Source: JBAQMG01 sp049302575 (GTDB lineage Bacteria; Bacillota; Desulfitobacteriia; Desulfitobacteriales; Desulfitobacteriaceae). Taken from it: a stretch of 14,976 nucleotides of DNA. The DNA lies in the NCBI GenBank assembly GCA_049302575.1, contig JBAQMG010000037.1, positions 1 to 14,976 on the forward strand. The letters run 5' to 3'. The notes beneath the pieces were generated by a model that made no database searches, was not told the origin of the DNA, and worked only from the letters and a program-made list of their open reading frames with translations. Shown piece after piece: positions 7,139 through 14,242 of the stretch. The translations under genes and the position numbers were made by a program. Numbering within the stretch: the stretch's first letter is position 1; each line of letters opens with the position of its first letter.

Positions 7139-9040
7139 CTAGCGATTCAGGAGTGAACCGACATATCTAACAATTTCATTGGCACAAGTAGGACAGTAGC
7201 CATGCTGTTCTACTAAACGATTGGTGACATCGTTTATCCGACGCAATTGTTCTTGGTCGGGATGGCTGATTGACGTTGTTACTTTAATAATATCCTTGAG
7301 ATCGGCAAATAATTTCTTTTCAATTGCTTCTTTCAAGCGTTCGTGGGAGGTATACTGAAATAGTTTTCCCTTTCTAGCCAACATAGAAATGCGAATCAGA
7401 ATTTCTTCTCTAAATGCTTTTTTAGCATTTTCCGATACGCCTATCTGTTCTTCAATCCCCCTCATCAGCTGTTCGTCAGCATCTAATTCTTCGCCAGTCA
7501 TTGGATCTAGCATTTTAGTGGAATTACAAAAGGCTTCAACATTATCAAGATAATTATTGAGCAAGGATTTAGCTGATTCTTCGTAGGCATAAACAAAAGC
7601 TTTTTGAACTTCCTTTTTAGCAACTTCATCATACTCTTTCCGAGCTGTAGCAATCAGATTGATAAGGTTCTCCTTTTCTTCTTTTGTGATTGAGCTATGC
7701 TGAGAGAGTCCATCCTTTAAGGCGCGCAAGATATCTAAGGCATTAATACAAGAATGCTGATCCCGAATCAGAGCTGTGGAAATCCGATTAATCACATAAC
7801 GAGGATCAACGCCGGTCATCCCTTCCCCTTGTTCTTCTCCCTCAGCTAAAAGATCTTTAACATCTTTCTGGTTAAAGCCTTCTACATCTTCGCCATCGTA
7901 AAGCCACATTTTCTTAATTAAATCCATCCCCTGCTTTTTTGACGGGTGCATGCGTGAAAGGATACTGAAAACAGAGGCCGTCCAAAGGCTATGAGGAGCA
8001 ATGTGTTGCCCTTGTATATCACTTTGGCCAATCAATTTCTGATAGATCTTTACTTCATCACTCACCCTCAGATTGTAGGGAACTGCTAACACGATAATCC
8101 GAGACTGGAGAGCTTCATTCTTCTTATTGGCAATAAAGGCTTTGTACTCGCTCTCATTAGTATGGGCCACCACTAACTCATCCGCTGAAATCAGAGCAAA
8201 TCTTCCAGCTTTAAAATTTCCCTCTTGAGACAGACTTAATAGATTCCAGAGAAACTTCTCATCACATTTGAGCATTTCCTGAAATTCCATTAATCCTCGA
8301 TTCGCCTTATTCAATTCTCCATCGAAGCGATAAGCCCGCGGATCAGATTCAGAACCATATTCAGTGATCGTCGAAAAATCGATACTCCCCGTTAGATCAG
8401 CAATATCTTGAGATTTAGGGTCAGAGGGCGTAAATGTTCCAATACCCACCCGTTCTTCCTCAGAAAATAAGATGCGCTTAATCGGAAATTTCTCTGCATC
8501 CCCAGCAAACTCTTGTTCGAGACGCATACGGCAAACTGGGCATAAGCTGCCTTCAATTTTAATGTTATACTGTTCCTCAAAGCGTGGTCGTAAGGCTATC
8601 GGAAGTAAATGCAACGGATCTTCATGCATAGGACAGCCCTCTATGGCGTAAACTGCACCTTGCTCAGTTTTACAGAACTTCTCCAACCCACGTTTTAAAA
8701 GACTAACAATGGTTGATTTTCCTCCACTCACTGGGCCCATTAGCAATAGTATTCTTTTGCGAACATCTAAACGCATGGCCGAACTATGAAAATATTCCTC
8801 GACCAGCTTTTCCAAGGGCTTATCAAGTCCAAACAGTTCATCACTAAAGAAATCATATTTTTTATGGCCATTATTTGTTTTTACACCAGCTGCCAGAATC
8901 ATCTCATAAATTCGGGCATGAGAATGCATTGCTAAATGAGGCTTTTGAGTGACTAGTTCTAAATATTCTCTAAATGTTCCACCCCAAGTTAATCCGGCTT
9001 CACTTTCCTGATAATCTCTCAGCCACTGAATCACTTCCAT
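7139..9040 (-). CDS. prkA: PrkA AAA+ serine protein kinase / ATP-dependent protease-like protein
   Basis: 633 residues, full length for the family. The order is an N-terminal AAA+ domain with Walker A GPVSGGKST (102-110), followed by the PrkA C-terminal domain. PrkA was described as a serine kinase and later in Bacillus subtilis as an ATP-dependent protease affecting sporulation; YeaG is the enterobacterial relative. A cysteine/histidine cluster (GCPMH at 135-139 with CPVC at 167-170) and a second CPTC near the C-terminus (616-619) look like metal sites. Start ATG 9040 has a strong GGAAGGAGGG ribosome site 5 bases away. First gene of the prkA-yhbH-spoVR operon. An IS3 remnant begins roughly 100 bases upstream of the start, so its promoter region may have been remodelled. 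Confidence 0.96.
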   Translation of the reverse strand: MEVIQWLRDYQESEAGLTWGGTFREYLELVTQKPHLAMHSHARIYEMILAAGVKTNNGHKKYDFFSDELFGLDKPLEKLVEEYFHSSAMRLDVRKRILLLMGPVSGGKSTIVSLLKRGLEKFCKTEQGAVYAIEGCPMHEDPLHLLPIALRPRFEEQYNIKIEGSLCPVCRMRLEQEFAGDAEKFPIKRILFSEEERVGIGTFTPSDPKSQDIADLTGSIDFSTITEYGSESDPRAYRFDGELNKANRGLMEFQEMLKCDEKFLWNLLSLSQEGNFKAGRFALISADELVVAHTNESEYKAFIANKKNEALQSRIIVLAVPYNLRVSDEVKIYQKLIGQSDIQGQHIAPHSLWTASVFSILSRMHPSKKQGMDLIKKMWLYDGEDVEGFNQKDVKDLLAEGEEQGEGMTGVDPRYVINRISTALIRDQHSCINALDILRALKDGLSQHSSITKEEKENLINLIATARKEYDEVAKKEVQKAFVYAYEESAKSLLNNYLDNVEAFCNSTKMLDPMTGEELDADEQLMRGIEEQIGVSENAKKAFREEILIRISMLARKGKLFQYTSHERLKEAIEKKLFADLKDIIKVTTSISHPDQEQLRRINDVTNRLVEQHGYCPTCANEIVRYVGSLLNR

Positions 9041-9090
9041 CGTAGCCCTCCTTCCTTTCTAAAGTTCACTCAGGTGACGGCTATAGTCTA

Positions 9091-9119
9091 AGTATATGCC
9101 CTGCTCTGATATATGAGAC
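9091..9119 (-). promoter_or_regulatory. Tentative promoter of prkA operon
   Basis: On the minus strand, TATACT (9091-9096) matches a sigma-A -10 in five of six bases. GTCTCA, 17 bases upstream, is a poor -35 box. The overlapping CATATACT also resembles a sigma-E -10 box (6 of 8), as expected for a mother-cell gene, but the only nearby ATA triplet is 13 bases away, too close for a standard sigma-E -35. I cannot decide between them. Confidence 0.25.
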
Positions 9120-9135
9120 ATTACTATCGGCTGCA

Positions 9136-9457
9136 CTGACTAAAAATAAAAAAAGAACTATAATGGTAAAGCAAATTCAGGATCTGTATGCAGAAATCGG
9201 TGAGCTGACGACAAAGCTCAACTGGCTCAAAAAAAAATCTGGCATCAAATTGGAGTAAAGGAGAAAGGCTCGACCTTATCAATATCGTTGATCCTGAGCT
9301 GTCGATCTCGACTCAAGCAGAATTGCTTAGCTTAAACCGGACAAGCCTATATTATCAAACGATAGGTCCATCAGAGGAAACCATCGTTATTAGGAACAAA
9401 ATTGACGAAATATACACCGAATGGCCTTATTACGGGTCGCGTAGGAGTTGCGGCTGA
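9136..9457 (+). pseudogene. IS3-family transposase remnant (end of OrfA and start of OrfB)
   Basis: Two consecutive frames translate into fragments of IS3-group transposase. The first (ATG 9163 to stop 9256-9258) gives QIQDLYAEIGELTTKLNWL and then KKKSGIKLE, the C-terminus of OrfA. The second (9260-9457) gives ERLDLI, then DPELSISTQAELLSLNRTSL, then EIYTEWPYYGSRR, the helix-turn-helix start of OrfB; it stops where the integrase core should begin. A run of nine A (9229-9237), the typical position of the IS3 programmed frameshift, is still present. The two frames are not in the -1 relation required for fusion, so decay by indel is likely. Nothing of the DDE catalytic domain is left, and no terminal repeats were identified. 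It is non-functional. Confidence 0.8.
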
Positions 9458-9626
9458 GCTGGCAAGCCAAAAGTCTTGAATGAGGATAAAAGCTGCATTG
9501 CTTTAACGACAGCTCGAATGGCCAAAGATGTATCGGCAGCGAAACAACCATTGAAACGCTGCAAGGGATAACGTCATATCTTTAATGTACGGAGATATGT
9601 CAGTAGTACGTATCCCTCCTACTTGA
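9458..9626. other. Degenerate junction between two transposase remnants
   Basis: No frame here gives a recognisable protein. A minus-strand open frame over 9503-9787 lies opposite the transposase fragment, has no ribosome site and looks like chance. The stretch probably contains decayed ends of both elements. Confidence 0.4.
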
Positions 9627-10281
9627 GTAATAGACTCTCGGCATTCGCCGAGGCAGTCGGGACAAGGGTTTCGGAAAACAATGATCTTACTCACGTCATT
9701 TTTACTGTACAATGACCTGCTTACTAACAAGACTCTCATGTTTTTCACAGATGGTGCAATCGACATAAAGAATGCGATCAAGGACATCTATGGATGGAGA
9801 CCCTATCAAATCATCCTGGACTGGTATCATTTGAAAAAGAAGTGTAAGGAACAATTGAGTATGGCTTTGAAAGGACGCGAGATACGAAACGATGTGCTGA
9901 AGCAAGTGCTTGCAGCCAGAGCAGTGTGGAAACGTGGATGCCTCCATTCAATACTTGAGAAATCTTGAGAAGAGCAAAGTGCGAAATGCCGAACGCATTG
10001 AAAAACTCATCGGATATTTTAATAGAAATAGGGACCATATTCCCTGTTATGCTTTAAGAAAAAAACTAGAGCTAAGAATATCAAGCAACCAAGGAGAAAA
10101 GGCTAACGATTTGGTGGTAGCAGAAAGGCAAAAGCATAATGGGATGAGTTGGTCAAAGCCCGGATCGTCAGGATTAGCGAACATTAGGACACTTTTCTTA
10201 AATCAAGAAGATGAGAATTGGATAACTCGCAGGGAGCTTGATTTTAAGCTGACATCCCCGCCGAGGGCGAAATGCGCCTAA
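9627..10281 (+). pseudogene. UPF0236 / ISLre2-type transposase, frameshifted 3' fragment
   Basis: The frame open from 9627 gives GFRKTMILLTSFLLYNDLL, FFTDGAIDIKNAIKDIYGWR, ILDWYHLKKKCKEQLSMAL and KGREIRNDVLKQVL. The match is then carried by another frame from about 9910-9930: VDASIQYLRNLEKSKVRN, IGYFNRNRDHIPCYALRKKL, RISSNQGEKANDLVVAERQ, KHNGMSWSKPGSSGLA, to the stop at 10279-10281. The order and the RQKHNGMSW signature fit the C-terminal half of UPF0236/ISLre2-family transposases. The N-terminal half is missing, one frameshift lies near 9915-9930, and a stop (9624-9626) blocks the frame upstream, so it is inactive. No terminal inverted repeats were identified. Confidence 0.72.
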
Positions 10282-10374
10282 GATATGGTAAATAATGGTA
10301 CCAATAACCGCACAGGTCGAAAAATTTCAATAATGAAGTCATTTTCATAACATTACTCCTTGAAAATGGGCATG

Positions 10375-10401
10375 AAAAAAGCACCTGCGGTTAGCAGATG
10401 C
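10375..10401 (-). terminator. Terminator of the toxin-antitoxin operon
   Basis: On the minus strand, GCATCTGC (10394-10401) pairs with GCAGGTGC (10381-10388, one T-G pair) over a 5-nt loop and is followed directly by six T. It lies 20 bases after the toxin stop codon. A weaker 7-bp inverted repeat follows (10340-10346 with 10362-10368). Confidence 0.85.
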
Positions 10402-10420
10402 CTTCAAAACTCTTTGTAAT

Positions 10421-10729
10421 TTATATTAGCTTTATATAGTCCTGTCTGCCGTAGAAGAACCGCAGTATGCTTACCGTTTTATAATCTTCATCAATTTTGT
10501 ACACAAGCAAATAATTCTTAATCAGCGCCTTGTGATATCCTTCTTTTTCCAGCCGCTTATCTTGACACTTCTCATACATCCAAGGGTTTGTAATTAGATA
10601 ACCATAACATTGATCAACTTCATCAATGAAGCTGCCTGCAGCTACCTGGTTGACCGGTTCTACTGCAATATATGAAATAATTTTATCAAAATCTTGATGT
10701 GCAAGCTCTGAAACAATCAATTTATACAT
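10421..10729 (-). CDS. RelE/ParE family toxin
   Basis: 102 residues, the normal size of the family. The N-terminus YKLIVSELAHQDFDKIISYI is the usual strand-helix opening of RelE/ParE folds. The centre carries NPWMYEKCQDKRL, and the C-terminus LLVYKIDEDYKTVSILRFFY followed by GRQDY is the typical final strands with the conserved Arg-x-Asp-Tyr. Family members either cleave ribosome-bound mRNA or poison gyrase; sequence alone does not decide here. Start ATG 10729 overlaps the antitoxin stop by 8 bases, with AGAGAG as ribosome site inside the antitoxin gene, so translation is coupled. It appears intact, unlike the transposase and helicase debris on either side. Confidence 0.9.
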   Translation of the reverse strand: MYKLIVSELAHQDFDKIISYIAVEPVNQVAAGSFIDEVDQCYGYLITNPWMYEKCQDKRLEKEGYHKALIKNYLLVYKIDEDYKTVSILRFFYGRQDYIKLI

Positions 10730-10982
10730 TGTATTTCTCTCTTATGCTTTTTAAAGAAGCAGCCCCATCAAGCACCTTTCCTGCCTTTAGTTGTTCCTCG
10801 GCTGCAATAAGTTTGTCATATACATCAAGCATGAACATTTTTTCTTCATATATTTTCATACTCATAATTACCATATCTCCATAACCATTTTTTGTTACAA
10901 AAATAGGTTCATCAGATTCACGGCACATTTGAGAAATTTCACTTGTATTTTTCAAATCTCGAATTGGAATAATTTGAGGCAT
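10722..10982 (-). CDS. Phd/YefM family antitoxin
   Basis: 86 residues. MPQIIPIRDLKNTSEISQMC, then SDEPIFVTKNGYGDMVIMSM, is the N-terminal DNA-binding fold of Phd/YefM antitoxins. The remainder (KLIAAEEQLKAGKVLDGAAS) forms the helical toxin-neutralising tail. Start ATG 10982 has GGGGG nine bases upstream. It precedes and overlaps the RelE/ParE gene, the standard order. Such antitoxins repress their own promoter, and a promoter is visible at 11009-11037. The short direct repeat ATAATTATG, once between the promoter boxes and once over the start codon, could be operator half-sites. Confidence 0.92.
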   Translation of the reverse strand: MPQIIPIRDLKNTSEISQMCRESDEPIFVTKNGYGDMVIMSMKIYEEKMFMLDVYDKLIAAEEQLKAGKVLDGAASLKSIREKYNV

Positions 10983-11008
10983 AATTATTAACCCCCTTCT
11001 GTGGCTTT

Positions 11009-11037
11009 ATTGTACCATAATTATACCTCGTCGTCAA
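11009..11037 (-). promoter_or_regulatory. Sigma-A-type promoter of the toxin-antitoxin operon
   Basis: On the minus strand, TTGACG (11032-11037) and TACAAT (11009-11014) are separated by exactly 17 bases, with five of six consensus bases in each box. The -10 lies 26 bases before the antitoxin start codon. The palindromic core ATAATTAT sits in the spacer and recurs at the start codon, so it may bind the antitoxin. Confidence 0.75.
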
Positions 11038-11063
11038 TTTTCCCATTCATCATTTATTCAACT

Positions 11064-11102
11064 ATTTAAGCCCGCCTTAAGTCAAGAACTTTGGGCTTAA
11101 AT
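11064..11102. repeat. 10-bp perfect inverted repeat
   Basis: ATTTAAGCCC (11064-11073) is mirrored by GGGCTTAAAT (11093-11102) around a 19-nt spacer. There is no T-run on either side, so it is not a standard terminator. It lies between the antitoxin promoter and the end of the helicase remnant and could mark an element end or an old terminator. Confidence 0.5.
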
Positions 11103-11143
11103 CTATGAAAAAGTTCCTGGAACCGATGTTTATAGTAAGAAAC

Positions 11144-11703
11144 TCAAGACTGTTCAATTGTTCGAGTTATTGGTTCACGCTGAATTAACACAGTGCAACC
11201 GCCACATTCAAATAGTTTTTGACATTGCTCTGCAGAGATAGGGGATCCGTCTTTTAAGAAACCACTGAAAAGCAGAAACTCCTCATTGTCAAAGGACGAA
11301 ATTGAAAATTTACAAAGCGTTAGATAACCACTTTTTCCTTCTAGTTGCTCTACCTGACTTATACGATAACCTGAGTAGTGTGAAATATCAAAAGTTACTT
11401 TACTGGCAGCAGCAGCTTAGTTCAATGCTTTACTAAGTACATATTGTCCAAGAGGATGGGACATACGATAGATCATCCCGTTGGGTTCTTCCTGTCCTTT
11501 TTTTATAAGACAGTATTTACCTTGTGGTGATGTACCAACATAGTTGTAGGATACAATGACGATAGACGTTTGAGCAAATGGATTATCTGCCCCCACTTTT
11601 TATATTCGTTATATGTCCTGCTTTCTAATATGACAGATGGAAGGTTAAACTTTTCCAACAATTCCAAGCTCCATTGCTTTCTCAAGGCTGCGGGGCATAA
11701 GCT
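11144..11703 (-). pseudogene. SNF2-family helicase remnant (ends only, internal deletion)
   Basis: On the minus strand the upper part reads CPAALRKQWSLELLEKFNLP, then SVILESRTYNEYKKWG, the start of an SNF2 ATPase domain just after motif I. A one-base shift at the run of five C (11590-11594) moves to a second frame, ADNPFAQTSIVIVSYNYV, the usual motif Ia continuation. The same frame then jumps to GMIYRMSHPLGQYVLSKALN, a stop at 11417-11419, and, still in frame, KVTFDISHYSGYRISQVEQL, EFLLFSGFLKDGSPIS and CQKLFECGG to the final stop at 11144-11146. These last blocks look like the far C-terminal accessory region of long SNF2-like helicases. The middle, including the DEAH box and helicase C domain, is missing. 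It cannot be functional. The upper boundary is uncertain. Confidence 0.65.
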
Positions 11704-12067
11704 GTGGACGAATATGAATCGGATGCGCCCGCACTGCCTGCGGCGCAGGGAGGTATCGCTTACACACCAACATTAACAATGGAGAAACCGCAGCGCAAAT
11801 TGCGTCAGCCGCACCGGGTACCGCAGGAATAAAGGTGCCCGTGAAACCCGTAAGAGCCTATCCACTGCATGTTGTCGAAAGGCGCTTACAATTTTTATGT
11901 TTACTGCTATGACAGCAACCAGCTCTCTCAAAGCTTCGCAATGAGCAGACCGGAGGATCTGAAAATGGAAGGGCCAAGCTTATGAAAGAGTTCCTGATGG
12001 AATATCTCGTTCGGTCGTTTCGGGGAATATACCGCCCACCTCTGGAATTGCTGGCATCATGGGCTAA
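11704..12067. other. GC-richer unassigned stretch
   Basis: This 364-base gap between the helicase remnant and the BlaR1-like gene is richer in GC than its surroundings at its start (about 11720-11830). Open pieces on the plus strand are short and none is recognised: one runs through ASAAPGTAGIKVPVKPVRAY, another is a 30-residue frame from ATG 11981 beginning MKEFLMEYLVRSFRGIY. Neither has a convincing ribosome site. The base composition suggests an imported scrap of a mobile element gene. I see no RNA gene. Confidence 0.4.
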
Positions 12068-13738
12068 TTAAAGGAATTTAAGAAGAGTGTCAATACGATT
12101 ATACAATTCTGTGTTTACCTTTGCATAGAACCCGTCTTTGCCATTTTGCATATAGGTGTCACCATCCGTTGCGAAAAGATAATAATCATGAGTCTCATTT
12201 GAATTGTTGCTACTATAGATTACTTGCAGCATATAGCACTCATCGAAGGAATCTATATCCTGTGCAGGATATATGGTAGACTTTGTCATGTAACTGAATA
12301 CTGTATCTTCCGCAAGCTGCCTGTATGTACCCTCCAACGGGGCAAGCAAGCTTAACACCTCGCCATTTTTACCTAATTTCATTAAACCATATGTGGTGGT
12401 AATCCCTGTAACACGTTCAAAAAAACCATCGGGAAGCGAAGCATCGCCTTCAAAATCTTTAAAACTGCTTTCAAGCCATGAATTATCTGCACTTAAATAC
12501 ACGTCATCAATGACAAGATAAGCGTTTCTTAGATTTTGATAGGTATGAACAATTCCCTCTTTTGTGGTGATGTACAGCGTTATTGTGCTTCCAAGTTCGT
12601 CAGGTGCGTTAGCTTTTTGTCCCTTACTTGCGTTTATGATTTTTATAATTGCGCCAAATTCCTCGGGTGAATTTTTTTTGTATTGACTATCCCCATCTGA
12701 TGGCGATATAACCGTTTCAATAGACTGCACAACATTTACAGAAAGATTATTAGCCCAAGCAAGGCTATCATCAATATCTTTTGCTTTATCGTTTGTCAAA
12801 AGAAATCCTCCAATTCCTATAACAGCAATCAATGATACGATACTCACCCAAAATGCTGGCTTTTTGTAATTTAGAATGTTCTTAACCCTTGATTTCACAC
12901 CTGTTTGGCCAAAGGCAAGTGGAATAAACAAACCACTTTGTACAGACGACAGGCGTACCAGCGAGGTTGAATACGCTTTGCGTATATCCTCACCTGCCTG
13001 TTTCATCACACTCTCATCGGCAGATAATTCCATATCTTGTGACATGAGGATATAAGCAATCCATGCAACCGGGTTGCACCAGTGCAGGGCAACAGCAAAA
13101 AAGGCTATTGGCTTCAACAAGTAGTCATATCGCTTTATATGCGTTTGCTCGTGTTTCAAGATATACTCAAGCTCACTGCCTACAAGTCCTGCCGGAATAT
13201 AGATTTTTGGACGTATGAAACCCAGTACAAACGGCATTTTTATACGGTCTGTCTCGTAGATATTGCCATCAACTTTTGTTGCTATTCGCATTCTCCGTTT
13301 CAGAAGCATATACGAAATTAAACCGTATAAAACCAATGTAATAAAACCGAAGAACCACATATAACGCAAGGTGTCAAAGAGCGTAAAAAACAAATCGTTG
13401 GAAGTAGTCAGAACAGTATCAGGAACATCGGTTGACAGCATGTGAGTTATATTTCCATGTTCTTCTGTTATAACCGGCAATATCGGCATCGTGGCGGGTA
13501 TCAGGGTGCCAACAGTATGGTTGATATTGTTTGAAAGCAAATTGGGAAGCCCGTAACTGCTCTGTATAGCAAAAGGGCAGAGCAGTCGAAAGAAAACGAC
13601 AAGCCACAACATAAGTGAAAAGACCTTTGGCGCTTTTTTTAGGACGAGACGAACAACCATGACGATTATCGCCACAATACTGGCAATTGCACTCATCTGA
13701 AAAATGGTGTCGAAAAAACCTGTTATGAAAAACGTCAT
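12068..13738 (-). CDS. BlaR1/MecR1-like M56 membrane metallopeptidase
   Basis: 556 residues. BlaR1/MecR1 proteins are membrane sensors whose cytoplasmic zinc peptidase, once activated, leads to loss of the BlaI/MecI repressor. Visible here are membrane segments near 14-33, 41-57 and 127-146, the zinc motif HEQTH (196-200) with the downstream ELSADES glutamate (near 237-244), a further membrane segment near 209-230, and a last one at 297-315. The remaining 240 residues are predicted outside the cell. They do not show the SxxK/SxN/KTG set of a penicillin-binding domain, so the signal is probably not a beta-lactam bound covalently. ATG 13738 overlaps the blaI stop (ATGA), so translation is coupled. 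The gene is intact while its repressor partner is frameshifted. Confidence 0.88.
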   Translation of the reverse strand: MTFFITGFFDTIFQMSAIASIVAIIVMVVRLVLKKAPKVFSLMLWLVVFFRLLCPFAIQSSYGLPNLLSNNINHTVGTLIPATMPILPVITEEHGNITHMLSTDVPDTVLTTSNDLFFTLFDTLRYMWFFGFITLVLYGLISYMLLKRRMRIATKVDGNIYETDRIKMPFVLGFIRPKIYIPAGLVGSELEYILKHEQTHIKRYDYLLKPIAFFAVALHWCNPVAWIAYILMSQDMELSADESVMKQAGEDIRKAYSTSLVRLSSVQSGLFIPLAFGQTGVKSRVKNILNYKKPAFWVSIVSLIAVIGIGGFLLTNDKAKDIDDSLAWANNLSVNVVQSIETVISPSDGDSQYKKNSPEEFGAIIKIINASKGQKANAPDELGSTITLYITTKEGIVHTYQNLRNAYLVIDDVYLSADNSWLESSFKDFEGDASLPDGFFERVTGITTTYGLMKLGKNGEVLSLLAPLEGTYRQLAEDTVFSYMTKSTIYPAQDIDSFDECYMLQVIYSSNNSNETHDYYLFATDGDTYMQNGKDGFYAKVNTELYNRIDTLLKFL

Positions 13739-14105
13739 TTTATCGCCTTCTCTATCGTTTTCTGCAACTCGGCGGCTTCGTCTTTGTTAAGTTGCTTACC
13801 CTTCAAAAAAGCAGTCAAAAAAAGCGGTAATAAATTATCAAATGCCCTTTCCAACAGCGTTTCGCTTTCGTATTTCTGTACCTGTTCACGTTTTATTAAA
13901 GCGCTAACAGTTGCATTTTCATTTTCATTTTCATTTTTTACAACGTTACGTTCTAAGAGCTTACGAATCATTGTGTATGTAGTGGATTTCTTCCAACCGA
14001 GTTGTTTAAGCACAGCCTTGTAAGCTCAGTCGAGTTTACCGGCTCACACTCCCAAACAATACACATAAATTTGTATTCTGCATCAAACAAATTCAGATTA
14101 TCCAT
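13735..14105 (-). pseudogene. BlaI/MecI-family repressor, broken by a one-base deletion
   Basis: ATG 14105 has an excellent GGAGGT ribosome site and opens MDNLNLFDAEYKFMCIVWEC followed by EPVNSTELTRLC, the N-terminal winged-helix start of BlaI/MecI repressors. This frame would read out of register and stop after 45 codons. The match continues in another frame from about 14013: LKQLGWKKSTTYTMIRKLLE, then ATVSALIKREQVQKYESETL, to the stop at 13735-13737. Distance between frames is 92 bases, so one base is missing near 14011-14016, at the recognition helix. The rest is conserved, including the dimerisation tail. It is a pseudogene, or a sequencing error; only re-reading can tell. A GTG at 14013 could start a 92-residue product without the first helices, unlikely to bind DNA normally. 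A repeat of ATTTTC lengthens the wing. Confidence 0.85.
13915..13938. repeat. Hexanucleotide tandem repeat inside blaI
   Basis: Three perfect copies of ATTTTC and a fourth with one change (ATTTTT) encode the repeated Asn-Glu pairs in VVKNENENENATV of the repressor. I recall homologues with a single NEN here, so the array appears expanded; it is in frame and lies in the wing of the winged helix. Confidence 0.8.
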
Positions 14106-14183
14106 AACGCACCTCCGAAGGTTTGTCTCAATAAACCCAATTAAATTTTAGTTACTACTCAGGCATTGAGATTTAAAATAATA

Positions 14184-14213
14184 CTGACCAAACACGCACC
14201 CACTTGCTATAAT
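14184..14213 (+). promoter_or_regulatory. Extended -10 promoter of the IS66-type transposase
   Basis: A perfect TATAAT (14208-14213) is preceded by TGC, giving an extended -10. CTGACC (14184-14189) is a four-of-six -35 at 18 bases. It points toward the GTG at 14243. Confidence 0.6.
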
Positions 14214-14242
14214 AAGCTAATAACTTTGTAGGTGGTGATAGT

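Noticed and set aside
9091..9119. Clean sigma-E promoter for prkA
   Set aside because: Only the -10-like CATATACT is present; the ATA triplet is 13 bases away instead of about 16, so it is listed only as a tentative promoter.
9163..9258. Small independent gene of 31 codons
   Set aside because: The peptide matches the C-terminus of an IS3 OrfA and is followed by OrfB-like sequence, so it is a fragment of a transposase.
9503..9787. 94-residue minus-strand open frame in the transposase debris
   Set aside because: Opposite the UPF0236 fragment, whose plus-strand translation is conserved; no ribosome site.
11570..11776. 68-residue plus-strand open frame
   Set aside because: Antisense to the SNF2-helicase fragment and then crosses into the unassigned GC-rich stretch; no domain or ribosome site.
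13915..13938. CRISPR or regulatory repeat array
   Set aside because: The repeat unit is six bases, contiguous without spacers, and lies inside a coding frame.
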